A stretch of 64,000 nucleotides of DNA from Nocardiopsis potens DSM 45234. Its GTDB lineage: Bacteria > Actinomycetota > Actinomycetes > Streptosporangiales > Streptosporangiaceae. Under the pieces are notes generated by a model, which was given only the letters and a program-made list of their open reading frames with translations, made no database searches and was not told where the DNA came from. A program made the position numbers and the translations under genes. Of this stretch, positions 51,488 through 59,317 are shown one piece after another; the stretch's first letter is position 1; the number at the start of each line of letters is the position of its first letter. Location: positions 1-64,000 of the forward strand of contig NZ_ANBB01000039.1 of NCBI RefSeq assembly GCF_000341105.1. Direction: 5' to 3'.

Positions 51488-53182
51488 CTAGCCCCGTTCG
51501 CTCTCCTCGCCGATGTGCGCCGCGTTCGCGCCCCGCCCCGAGGCGATGGCGCCGCCGGTGACCGAACCACCGACGAAGACCCCGCCGGCGCCGATGTTGA
51601 CGATGTGCCGCTGCAGTTCGTCGGCCTGGTAGCCGGCGTCCACCAGACTGCGCCGGACCGCCGAGCCGACCCGGCCGTGCAGCGTCTGGGTGTAGCGCTC
51701 CACGTCCATCTCCTGGAACAGGGAGAGCCGGCCGCCGGAGGCGATCTCCCGCAGGCTCGCCCGGGGCGGCTCCGCCCGGGCGGGCCCCCTGTCCGCCAGG
51801 CGCGCCCGGATCCCGGAGGCGGCCGCCCGGAACAGCGCTGCGCCGGCCATGAACGAGGCCGCCGGAGCCAGCAGCAGCGCGGTGCCGGCCCGGGCCGCGG
51901 GGCCGCGGTCCGCCGCGCTCCCGGGAAGGGCGTCCACCGCCCGGAACCGGTCGGTGATCGGCGGCAGCACATGCGGTGCGACCTCCAGCAGCAGCATCCG
52001 CCCCTGGCAGTGCGCCCGCACGTACACCGTCGTGACGACCTCCTCCTCCCAGCCGCCGACGCGCAGCCGCAGGAAGTGCCGGCGCTGCTCGCCGCCCTCG
52101 CGCACCGCGTCGGCGACGTGGCCTTTCGCCGGTTCCCGGTCCTCCGGGCCGATCGGCAGCCGCGCGCGGCCGCTGCCGTAGGGCAGCGGTCCGGGGAGGA
52201 ACACCTGTTCGCTCACCTCCAGGTGGGTGAGGCGGTCCCGGCTCTCCTCGTCGACCCGCTCGGTGAGGGCCTCGGCCCGCCGCCGGATGACGTCCACCAG
52301 GCGGCGCCCGGTGAGCCGCCGGGCGCCCTCGTCCGAGACCGGCCTGAGCTCCAGGGCCAGGGTCCATGGCCGCCGGGGCGCCCCGGCCCCCTTGAACGGG
52401 TCGCCGGGGTCGTACAGCACGGTGGAGGAGTACTGCTCGGTGCCGATCCTGCGCAGCAGCGGCTCGTAGTGGGGAGGGACCTCGGGGCCGGCGCCGGTGA
52501 AGGCGGACTGCGTCAAGGCGGTGAGCAGGACGGCGTCCACCCGGGAGCGGTGCCGGTCCACGACGAGGGCGATCAGGCCCGGCCAGGCCCCGTTGACCAG
52601 CAGCAGGGCCAGGGCCTTGGGCGCCCCGCCGGCCTCGTCCAGCGGCAGCAGCAGGGTGCCGAGCATCGTCGTCCCGATACCGGCCGACGCGGCCCAGGTG
52701 CCGGCCTTGAACACCAGGACCGGCCAGGCCCGGCGGCCCTCCCGGTTCCTCCTGTCGTCCCGGTCGGCCAGGTAGACCCCTGTCGGGCGGCCGCTCACGA
52801 ACCTCCGCGCCCAGGCGAGCAGGCACAGCGAGGCGAAGCCGAGCATGAACCACAGGGTGAGGCCCAGCACCTGCAGGGCGGCCTGCCCCGCCTCGCCGTC
52901 CTCGGCGAACATCCCGAAGAGGCCGCCCGCGGCCAGTGCCGCCACCGGCCAGGTGGACCAGACCAGCACGAGCCATCCGCCCGCCTCGGTCTCCAGCCTG
53001 CGGGCGTGCAGGCAGTGCCGGAGCACCGGCACCGCGTCGAAGCCCAGGGAGGGGGCGGCCACCCGCTCCGGGCACTCGACCAGTTCGGCGATGGCCTTGC
53101 GCCGGAACCGCCCGTCCAGGTAGGCGCCGGCGCACATCAGCCGGGTGGGCTCGCTGCGCGCCGGGGCGGCGGGCCCGCTCAC
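51488..53182 (-). CDS. Polytopic membrane protein with C-terminal Gly-rich motif (cassette I)
   Basis: 564 residues from a GTG at 53182 overlapping the cyclase-like gene stop. Hydrophobic segments lie at about 68-92, 100-125, 153-179, 190-208 and 440-460; between the fourth and fifth is a ~230-residue soluble region. Near the C-terminus MDVERYTQTLHGR precedes the string NIGAGGVFVGGSVTGGAIAS. No transporter or enzyme signature recognised. In the context of a cyclase-like protein and a Crp-type regulator, a membrane effector or signal receiver is a plausible role, by analogy with membrane effectors of cyclic-nucleotide defence systems. Confidence 0.7.
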   Translation of the reverse strand: MSGPAAPARSEPTRLMCAGAYLDGRFRRKAIAELVECPERVAAPSLGFDAVPVLRHCLHARRLETEAGGWLVLVWSTWPVAALAAGGLFGMFAEDGEAGQAALQVLGLTLWFMLGFASLCLLAWARRFVSGRPTGVYLADRDDRRNREGRRAWPVLVFKAGTWAASAGIGTTMLGTLLLPLDEAGGAPKALALLLVNGAWPGLIALVVDRHRSRVDAVLLTALTQSAFTGAGPEVPPHYEPLLRRIGTEQYSSTVLYDPGDPFKGAGAPRRPWTLALELRPVSDEGARRLTGRRLVDVIRRRAEALTERVDEESRDRLTHLEVSEQVFLPGPLPYGSGRARLPIGPEDREPAKGHVADAVREGGEQRRHFLRLRVGGWEEEVVTTVYVRAHCQGRMLLLEVAPHVLPPITDRFRAVDALPGSAADRGPAARAGTALLLAPAASFMAGAALFRAAASGIRARLADRGPARAEPPRASLREIASGGRLSLFQEMDVERYTQTLHGRVGSAVRRSLVDAGYQADELQRHIVNIGAGGVFVGGSVTGGAIASGRGANAAHIGEESERG

Positions 53183-53952
53183 CGCCGGTCCTCTCCGACC
53201 GCCTCGAAGAGGACGGCGCCGGTTCCGCCCCGCGGACGCGCATCCGGGCCGCCGGGGGCGGCGCCGGATCCGTCCTGCGCGCCCGGGGGCCGCTTGGATG
53301 GCTGGGGGATGTAGAGGTAGGCGTCGCCGGGCCGCCCGCCGTCCCCGGCGGGGGGAACGGCGGCCGGTGCCCGCTGGAACCGCCGCGGGTTCAGGCCGAC
53401 GTAGCCGCCGAGCACGGCGTCCTCGTAGGCCCGGGCGGTCAGCCCGGCGGCCAGGAAGGTGATGTCGGGGTCGGTGCCGGCCAGCGCCCTCTTCAGCGCC
53501 GGGGCCGCGAGCAGCCGGTGCGTCTCGGCCATGGCGGTGCCGATACCGTCGCCGCGCTCCTCGCCGCCGGTGTCGGGCAGCGGGCCCAGGCCGACGGCGG
53601 CGCGCAGCCGCAGCCGCAGCGACCGGTCCTCGAAGGCCAGCCCGGGCTGCATGTCACCGAGGACCTCCTGCACCTCGCCCAGCAGCGGGTGCAGGAGGAG
53701 CGGCAGGTACTCGGGGTCGGCCCCCACCGCGTAGCCGTCGCCGGTGCTCCGCGGGAACGAGGCGGTGCGCCACACCTCCTCCAGGCCGCTGTCGGCGAAC
53801 GCCTGCTCCAGCGCGTCGCGCACCGTGTTGTGCAGGATCCGCCGGTTGTAGGAGGACGCCGGGGAGTACTCTTCGGCGCCCACCGCGAGGACGGCCCGGT
53901 AGGGCGGCATGCGCCTGCTCGCGCGCCGGCCGCCGGGCGAAGGCTCCGCCAT
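53179..53952 (-). CDS. Class III nucleotidyl-cyclase-like protein, degenerate (cassette I)
   Basis: 257 residues; AGGAG precedes the ATG at 53952. The fold signature follows class III cyclases: MPPYRAVLAVGAEEYS, then FPRSTGDGYAVG (Gly71-Asp72-Gly73), RLRAAVGLG, and GDGIGTAMAETHRLL. Compared with the paralogue at 61383-62402, the first metal-binding Asp is Gly25 and the transition-state Asn is Ala142; Arg146 and Asp72 remain. It is therefore probably catalytically dead and may act as a sensor or partner. The C-terminus (DAYLYIPQPSKRPPG, then a Gly/Pro tail) is shorter than in the paralogue. Second gene after the Crp-type regulator. Confidence 0.75.
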   Translation of the reverse strand: MAEPSPGGRRASRRMPPYRAVLAVGAEEYSPASSYNRRILHNTVRDALEQAFADSGLEEVWRTASFPRSTGDGYAVGADPEYLPLLLHPLLGEVQEVLGDMQPGLAFEDRSLRLRLRAAVGLGPLPDTGGEERGDGIGTAMAETHRLLAAPALKRALAGTDPDITFLAAGLTARAYEDAVLGGYVGLNPRRFQRAPAAVPPAGDGGRPGDAYLYIPQPSKRPPGAQDGSGAAPGGPDARPRGGTGAVLFEAVGEDRR

Positions 53953-54046
53953 GGTCGGTTCTCCTGGGGGTCGGGGCCGGGTTCCGGCCGCCGGGTTCCG
54001 GGGGGTCCCTACTCTGCCCGGAAAGAGGCCGCCGTTGTGCCCGAAT

Positions 54047-54064
54047 CCGAACACAGCGGAGCGG
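54047..54064. promoter_or_regulatory. Conserved element upstream of cyclase-like gene I
   Basis: ACACAGCGGAGC is found here and at 62499-62510, in each case about 95-105 bases upstream of the cyclase-like gene and inside otherwise diverged sequence. On the minus strand it reads GCTCCGCTGTGT followed by CACA or GACAC, a possible Crp-type half-site. Confidence 0.4.
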
Positions 54065-54112
54065 CGGAGCCCCGGGCGGCGCGCGCCGCCCGTGCGCCAC
54101 CGGCGCCCCGGC

Positions 54113-54802
54113 TCAGTCCTCGCCCACCGCCACCCGGTGCAGCCGCCGCACGTCGCGCACGGCGATGTACTGCCGCCCGGTGCTGATCACGCCCATCGAC
54201 CGCAGCCGGGCGAACTCGGCGGCCACCGAGGTGCGGGAGAGCCCGATGGAGTCCCCGAGCTCCTGCTGGGTCAGCCCGAACCTGAGGACCGTGCCGCGCC
54301 CGCCGCCCCCGCCGGGGACGGTGTCGGCGCCGAGCAGCGAGGCGAGCCGGAGCAGCAGCGCGGCCAGGCGCTGGCCGGCGGGCAGCGCCGCCATCTCCGC
54401 GCGCAGCGAGTCGCTCTCGCTCTGTCGGAGCACGACGTGCTCCCACAGCGCGCCCTCCAGCGCCATGCTCTTGACCAGCAGTCGGAACTGCGGCCCGCTG
54501 AGCACCCGGGTGAGGCAGGGTCCGCCGGAGGCCGCCACCGTCGCGGTCCGCGCCAGCCCGGACAGCGCCGACAGCTCGCCGAGCGCCTCGCCCGGGCCGC
54601 GCAGCGCCAGCAGCGCCTCCGTCCCGTCGGCCCGCACCATGGACACCTTCACCGTGCCCTCGGCGAGCATGTAGACCGCGTCGCCGCGCTCGCCCTGGCG
54701 CACGATCCGGTCCCCGGGGGCGAAGCGCCGCGTCGCCCCGGCCCGGAGGAACCGTGCCCACTGCTCGTCCGAGACGAGCGCACCGAAACCCTGTCTGCCC
54801 AT
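54113..54802 (-). CDS. Crp-type regulator with a canonical cNMP pocket (cassette I)
   Basis: 229 residues from the ATG at 54802. The beta-roll has GDRIVRQGERGDAVYMLAEG and the phosphate-binding cassette GEALGELSALSGLARTATV, with the Gly-Glu and Arg-Thr residues that hold a cyclic nucleotide in CRP. The winged helix reads LTQQELGDSIGLSRTSVAAEF. It is a close paralogue of the protein at 62539-63240; both begin GRQGFGALVSDEQWA. An inverted repeat of CCGGGGATA lies 27 bases upstream and may be its own site. It precedes the cyclase-like gene by 160 bases. Confidence 0.88.
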   Translation of the reverse strand: MGRQGFGALVSDEQWARFLRAGATRRFAPGDRIVRQGERGDAVYMLAEGTVKVSMVRADGTEALLALRGPGEALGELSALSGLARTATVAASGGPCLTRVLSGPQFRLLVKSMALEGALWEHVVLRQSESDSLRAEMAALPAGQRLAALLLRLASLLGADTVPGGGGGRGTVLRFGLTQQELGDSIGLSRTSVAAEFARLRSMGVISTGRQYIAVRDVRRLHRVAVGED

Positions 54803-54828
54803 CTCCGCTCCATTCCGGACCCGCTCCC

Positions 54829-54852
54829 CCGGGGATACAGCGTTATCCCCGG
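54829..54852. promoter_or_regulatory. Inverted repeat upstream of Crp-type gene I
   Basis: CCGGGGATA (54829-54837), CAGCGT, TATCCCCGG (54844-54852): perfect 9-bp arms with a 6-base centre, the geometry of Crp-family sites. It lies 27 bases before the regulator gene and in the divergent promoter region. Confidence 0.65.
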
Positions 54853-54999
54853 CGGACCCCTCCGGAGCCGTTTCCTCCCGCCTCTGACCGGATCCGGCCA
54901 CCCGGGGCCGGGGCGTCCCTCCGGCCGGAACCCCTGCCCGCGCGCACCCCGTCGGATGCTTCGGCCGCCCGCCACCGAGCCTTCCGAAGGAGCACCGTT

Positions 55000-55778
55000 T
55001 TGTTCGTCCTCATCATCGCCGGCCTTCTGGGGCTGGTCCTGCTGGTGCACGCCGCCGGACTGGGCGCGGCGATCGAGCGGCGGGAGAAGTCCGAGGTGCT
55101 CGGCGTCGCGGAGGCGCTCGCCGGGGGAGGGCCGTCCCGTCCGGGCTCCCCGGTCACGCTGCGCGGCCGGCTCGCCCCCGGCCCGGCGGGCGTCCTGGAG
55201 GGGCCCGCGTCCCAGGAGGCCTGCGTCTGGTGGCAGGTGGCGGCCCGCCTCCGCCGCAACGGGGGCGGCATGCCCGACCTCCCCGAGCGGGCCGCATCGG
55301 CGGAGCCCTTCCGGCTGGCCGACGAGGCCGGGGAGGCCTCGGTCCTCGTCGCCGCGGGCGCCGACGGGCTGCACGGCGCCGTCACCGTCTGGCGCTACAA
55401 GGAGAAGCAGTACGGCTTCTCCGACTACCCGGACATCCCGGTGGCCCGGCGCGTCCGCGCCCGCTGCCCCGCCCTCGCCGAACTGCTGACCGGGCGGCAG
55501 GCGCCCGCCATCGACTTCACCGAGCACCGGCTCAGCCCCGGGGACCGGGCCTTCGTCACCGGTTTCCTGGGCGCCGACGCCGAGACCGGCGAGCGGTGCT
55601 GCGCGGCGGTACCGCGGACGAGCCCGATGCGCTCCTGGTCACCGTCGGGGACCCCGCCGACCAGTCCCGCCGGCTACGGCGCCGGCGGTTCGCCCTGGCG
55701 GCCGCGGGGGCCTCGCTCGCCCTCCTCGGTTTCGGCCTCCTGGCGCTCGGCCTGCTCGGCACGGTGATGGGCGAGTGA
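55000..55778 (+). pseudogene. Frameshifted membrane protein (GIDE/E3-ligase-like fold)
   Basis: A TTG at 55000 with GAAGGAG upstream starts a protein with an N-terminal membrane anchor (FVLIIAGLLGLVLLVHAAGL), then PVTLRGRLAPGPAG and ACVWWQVAARLRR, resembling the membrane-embedded GIDE-like family. After FVTGFLGADAETGER (about 55595) the sense reading shifts: the other frame continues VLRGGTADEPDALLVTVG and ends with a hydrophobic segment AAAGASLALLGFGLLALGLL. Adding one G in CGGTG would restore one 259-residue chain with both anchors. Either a true frameshift mutation or a one-base sequence error. Confidence 0.65.
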
Positions 55779-55794
55779 GCGGGCCGGGTTCGGC

Positions 55795-56640
55795 TCAGGC
55801 CCCGTAGGCCTCGGCCAGGGCGGTGAGGACGGGGGTGCAGCCGCCGTCGACGTTGAGGTCGGCCAGCGGGGCGCCGCGGGTCTCGCCGCGGTTGAGGATC
55901 ACCACCGGCCTGCCCGCTCCGGCCGCGTGCTTGACGAAGCGCCTGCCGGACAGCACGGTCAGCGAGGAGCCGGCGACCAGCAGGGCGGAGGACTCCTCGA
56001 CGAGCGCGTAGGCGCGCAGCACGCGGTCCTTGGGCACGTTCTCGCCGAAGTAGACGATGTCGGGCTTGAGCATGCCGCCGCAGGACTCGCAGTCGGCGAC
56101 CCGGAACCCCTCGGTGGAGGCGAGCACCGCGTCGGCGTCCGGGGCGACCTCGACGTCGGCGACGCTGTCGGCGAAGTGCGGGTTGAGCTCGGTCAGCCGC
56201 TCGGCGAGCCGCTGCCGCGCGATCACGCGGCCGCAGGACAGGCAGACCACCCGGTCGTAGCGGCCGTGCAGGTCGATGACGCGCCTGCTGCCCGCCTCCC
56301 CGTGCAGCGTGTCGACGTTCTGGGTGATGACGCCGCGGACCACGCCGGCCGCTTCCAGCCTGGCCAGCGCCTGGTGCCCGCCGTTGGGCCGGGTGCGGTG
56401 CACGTGGCCCCATCCGACGTGGTTCCGGGCCCAGTAGTGCCGCCGGAACGCGGGGTCACCGACGAACTGCTGGTAGGTCATGGGCGTCCGGGGCGGTGAT
56501 CCCGGGCCCCGGTAGTCGGGGATCCCGGAGTCGGTGGACAGGCCCGCGCCGGTGAGCACGGCCACCGGCCCCTCTCCGAGCACGTCGCGGATGCGCGCCG
56601 CCGCAGCGGCCGGACTCTCGGCCTCCAGCATGTTCGTCAC
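55795..56640 (-). CDS. Sirtuin-type NAD-dependent protein deacylase
   Basis: 281 residues from a GTG at 56640; the ATG at 56631 is an alternative. NAD-binding GAGLSTDSGIPDYRG, the catalytic HG region TQNVDTLHGEAG and LHGRYDRVVC, and the zinc cysteines CLSC and CESC, then GSSLTV, are all present. The sequence belongs to the small bacterial Sir2 group; class cannot be fixed by eye. No ribosome site is evident, and a TACCCT hexamer seven bases before the GTG suggests a leaderless transcript. It converges with the frameshifted gene. Confidence 0.9.
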   Translation of the reverse strand: MTNMLEAESPAAAAARIRDVLGEGPVAVLTGAGLSTDSGIPDYRGPGSPPRTPMTYQQFVGDPAFRRHYWARNHVGWGHVHRTRPNGGHQALARLEAAGVVRGVITQNVDTLHGEAGSRRVIDLHGRYDRVVCLSCGRVIARQRLAERLTELNPHFADSVADVEVAPDADAVLASTEGFRVADCESCGGMLKPDIVYFGENVPKDRVLRAYALVEESSALLVAGSSLTVLSGRRFVKHAAGAGRPVVILNRGETRGAPLADLNVDGGCTPVLTALAEAYGA

Positions 56641-57090
56641 GCCCACGAGGGTATGCGCCCCGGCCGGGGCCGGCCGCCGGCACCCCGGATGCCCTTTCCG
56701 AGGGGAAATGCGGCGATGCCCGGTAGGGCCCCGGAAGTCGTTCGTGAAAACTTTCCCGAAGTTTTCGAATTCTCTCCCGAGAAACCGAACGGTGTATGTG
56801 ATGAGAACCACTTTTTCACCTCTCTCCCTTCTTTCCCGGACCGCCGGGCCCCGCATACCCGCACGTCCGCGCGGAAGATCCGGAACCGAGTACGAGGTTG
56901 GTATCGAATTCAACGAAAAGCGCCCGAGGGCGGCCCGGCGACCGCAGCGCGCACACCACCTGGGAACACTTCACTGAACGTAATCAGCACCCCTGTCAAC
57001 CCCCACCGAAATTCACTCGTAATCACCCGGATACTTTGCGTGCTAACTTCGTTGGCGTCCTTTGCAATCACAAGTTGGAAGGATTCGGCC
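56641..57090. other. Divergent intergenic region, 450 bases
   Basis: Between the sirtuin and the secreted inhibitor. Base composition is lower in GC than the surroundings, especially 56740-57080. It contains the inverted repeat at 56746-56766. I find no supported gene; frames that run through it join the inhibitor gene but lack coding character. Confidence 0.5.
56746..56766. promoter_or_regulatory. Inverted repeat in the sirtuin/inhibitor gap
   Basis: GAAAACTT, TCCCG, AAGTTTTC: perfect 8-bp arms with a 5-base centre, 106 bases upstream of the sirtuin and 325 upstream of the inhibitor. Possible repressor site. Confidence 0.45.
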
Positions 57091-57435
57091 ATGAACCGCG
57101 TCACCATCGCGACCGCCGTCTTCGCCGCTGCCACGAGCATCGGTTTCGCCTTTCCCGCCCTCGCCTCCGCCGAGCAGCACGGCGCCGGCTCCCCCGGCTC
57201 CGCCGCGCAGCACTGCATCGGAAAGCAGAGCTGGCCCGAGCTGGTGGGGGTGCCCACCGACATCGCGATCCGCACCATCGAGGAGCAGAACCCCTTCGTC
57301 ACCGCCCTGGAGGTCCCCGAGGACACCGCGGTGACCACCGACTTCCGCTGCGACCGGGTGCGCATCTTCCACTCCCCCTCCGATGACTCCGAGACGTCCC
57401 CCCTGCTGGTGACGCGCATACCGAGCATCGGCTGA
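57091..57435 (+). CDS. Secreted serine-protease inhibitor, potato inhibitor I (I13) family
   Basis: 114 residues; GGAAGGA precedes the ATG. Residues 1-27 form a Sec signal peptide ending ALASA. The mature domain carries KQSWPELVGVPTDIAIRTI, matching the WPELVG start of chymotrypsin inhibitor 2 and eglin c, and the binding loop plus support TAVTTDFRCDRVRIF, aligned with TIVTMEYRIDRVRLF, ending in IPSIG. By this alignment P1 is Thr83 and P1' Asp84. Two Cys (42 and 87) may form a disulphide that plant and leech members lack. Likely an extracellular inhibitor of subtilisin-like proteases; Thr at P1 suggests an unusual target. Confidence 0.85.
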   Translation: MNRVTIATAVFAAATSIGFAFPALASAEQHGAGSPGSAAQHCIGKQSWPELVGVPTDIAIRTIEEQNPFVTALEVPEDTAVTTDFRCDRVRIFHSPSDDSETSPLLVTRIPSIG

Positions 57436-57441
57436 AGGACC

Positions 57442-57473
57442 CCGGTCCCGGGGACCCCCCTCCCCGGGACCGG
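57442..57473 (+). terminator. Hairpin directly after the inhibitor gene
   Basis: CCGGTCCCGGGGA, six C, TCCCCGGGACCGG: a perfect 13-bp stem seven bases after the stop. Confidence 0.65.
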
Positions 57474-57543
57474 CCTGACCGGGCCGCCGTGAGTAGCGGG
57501 GCCCCTCGGCGAGCGCGGCCCGAGGGGCGCGGCGCCCCGGTCC

Positions 57544-57583
57544 CCCGCCCGGCGGTGGTGCGACACCGCCGGGCGGGCTTTTT
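57544..57583 (+). terminator. Intrinsic terminator with U-tract
   Basis: CCCGCCCGGCGGTG, loop GTGCGA, CACCGCCGGGCGGG, then CTTTTT: a perfect 14-bp stem and a run of T, the most classical terminator in the window. Confidence 0.85.
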
Positions 57584-57897
57584 CCCGCCGCCCCCGCCTG
57601 AGAGCCGGGATTCCCGAGGCTCACCCCGCCCCGGAAACCGTTTTCCCGCCACCCCCTCTCCGGACCCGCTTTTCCTGAAGGAAGTCCGGAGAATTCCACT
57701 GATCCCCTTTTCTCCCCTCTCTGGCATTCCACCGGATACCGCCGCCTCCATCCGACCGTCCCTCCACGCCGATCCCTGGAGAACGGATCGGGCGAACCGG
57801 ATGCCCTCCCGACTTCCCTCGCATCTCCGGCGGCATCACCCCGAACGCCCATTCCGAATACGGTATCCACCCGGAACGTCGAACCTTTCCGGAGAAT

Positions 57898-57934
57898 GCG
57901 CCGCCGGCCGCCGTCGAACGGCGGCCGGCGGCGC
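57898..57934 (-). terminator. Hairpin terminator of cassette II
   Basis: GCGCCGCCGGCCGCCGT, CGA, ACGGCGGCCGGCGGCGC: a perfect 17-bp stem with a 3-base loop, starting 6 bases past the stop of the last cassette II gene. Confidence 0.75.
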
Positions 57935-57940
57935 GGTGGA

Positions 57941-59317
57941 TCAGCCGGCTCCGGCCGACCCGTTCCATGAGGAGCCGGCGGTGGGCCGGTGGGCGGCGGC
58001 CGCGTGACCGTTCCCGGCGGCCGGGCCCGCTCCCACCGGAGGCTCGGCGGACGGCTCGCCGCCGGACGGCTCACCGGCCCCGGCCCCTCCTTCCGCATCC
58101 GCCCCGGCGGTCCCCGCGACGGAGGAACCGGACTCGGCGGAGGCGCCCTCCGGCGGCTCTGCCCAGGCGTCGGCGAGCCCGAACCTCTCCCGGACGTGCT
58201 CGGCCGCCTCAGGCCGGCCGGCCTGGTCCAGCTCGCGGGCGATCCGGTCGATGAAGGCCTCGGCGCCGTCCTCGTCCATGGCCGCGACGGCCCCGCGCAC
58301 CGACTCCGCCCAGAGCTCCCCGAGGTCGGCGGGGCCCGTCCCCGCCCGGCCCGGCTCCGGCTCCGCCGGGCTTCCGTCCCCGGGCGGGGCCCCGGCCGGG
58401 CCGTCCCCGGCGAAGGGCTCGGAGGCCGCCGCGCCGTCCCCGCCGGCCTGGTCCTCGCCGCCCGCCGCCGCGGCAGGGCGGAGCGCGGCTCCCACCTCCC
58501 GGATCAGGTCCCGGTAGACCTCCGGGACCTCCGAGCCGGTCGCCGCCGAGGAGAGCCGGGTCAGCGTGGCGATCCGGTCGACCGCCTCCTCGATGCGGTC
58601 CGGATTGCGGGCCAGCCACCAGACCACCGCCCGCCCGGGGTCGGCGAGGACGTCGCCGCCGAGGTACTCCCGTTCCAGGCGCTCCAGTTCGCGCTCCTCC
58701 TCCCGGGCGGCCTTGCGCTTGCGGACCTCGCGCAGGTGCCGGAGGCGCTCGGCGTCGGCCGCGGGCAGTTCGAGGCGGACCTCCTCGGCCCAGGCCTCCC
58801 ACACGCCGGGGTGCCGGCACGGCCCGGCGCCGAGGGCCGCGGCCAGCAGCGGCTGCTCGGCCTCGGCGTCCTCCGGCCCGACCGCGAGGGTGAAGGCGCG
58901 GACCCGCTCCATCACCGACGCCACCGCGGCGCCCTCGGCCGCGCCGTCGCCCAGGTCGCGTCCGCGCCAGCAGACCACCGCGGAGAAGAGCAGCGCGTAA
59001 TCCTCCCGGGCGCTGGGCACCTCCCGGCGGAAGACGTGCTTGCGCCGGTAGTCGGGGGCGGCGTGCTCCCCCGCCTCCTCCACGGGGCCCGGGAGCACCG
59101 GACCGGTGTCCCCGTCCGGCTCGTCCTCCCCGGTGGGCGGCCGCTCGCCCCGCCCTCCCGGGCCCCGCAGCGCCGGCGCCAGCAGCAGCCCCAGTCCGCC
59201 CGCGACCAGCAGCAGCGCGGCGACGAGCAGCGCCCACCAGCCGATGAAGACCGCGGCCACCGCCACCGCGGCGGCCGCGAGCAGCGCCGCGGCCCACACG
59301 AGAACGTTCCCGATCAC
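57941..59317 (-). CDS. Membrane-anchored helical protein (cassette II)
   Basis: 458 residues from a GTG at 59317 overlapping the NTPase-like gene stop. Two hydrophobic segments at the N-terminus (VLVWAAALLAAAAVAVAAVF and WWALLVAALLLVAGGLGLLL, about 5-48) are followed by a soluble, charged, mainly helical region (HLREVRKRKAAREEERELER is likely a coiled coil) and a Gly/Ala/Glu-rich disordered tail from about 345. No enzyme motif seen. Its coupling to the NTPase-like gene suggests a membrane partner or effector of that protein. Confidence 0.7.
   Translation of the reverse strand: MIGNVLVWAAALLAAAAVAVAAVFIGWWALLVAALLLVAGGLGLLLAPALRGPGGRGERPPTGEDEPDGDTGPVLPGPVEEAGEHAAPDYRRKHVFRREVPSAREDYALLFSAVVCWRGRDLGDGAAEGAAVASVMERVRAFTLAVGPEDAEAEQPLLAAALGAGPCRHPGVWEAWAEEVRLELPAADAERLRHLREVRKRKAAREEERELERLEREYLGGDVLADPGRAVVWWLARNPDRIEEAVDRIATLTRLSSAATGSEVPEVYRDLIREVGAALRPAAAAGGEDQAGGDGAAASEPFAGDGPAGAPPGDGSPAEPEPGRAGTGPADLGELWAESVRGAVAAMDEDGAEAFIDRIARELDQAGRPEAAEHVRERFGLADAWAEPPEGASAESGSSVAGTAGADAEGGAGAGEPSGGEPSAEPPVGAGPAAGNGHAAAAHRPTAGSSWNGSAGAG

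Larger units (their letters stand above)
57436..57940. other. Intergenic region with three hairpins
   Basis: About 500 bases between the inhibitor gene and the convergent end of cassette II. It contains two hairpins for the inhibitor transcript and one for cassette II (listed separately). The rest (57590-57890) shows no supported gene. Confidence 0.55.

Noticed and set aside
51083-53314. 743-codon plus-strand open frame opposite cassette I
   Set aside because: Shadow of three overlapping minus-strand genes that have start/stop coupling and recognisable membrane segments.
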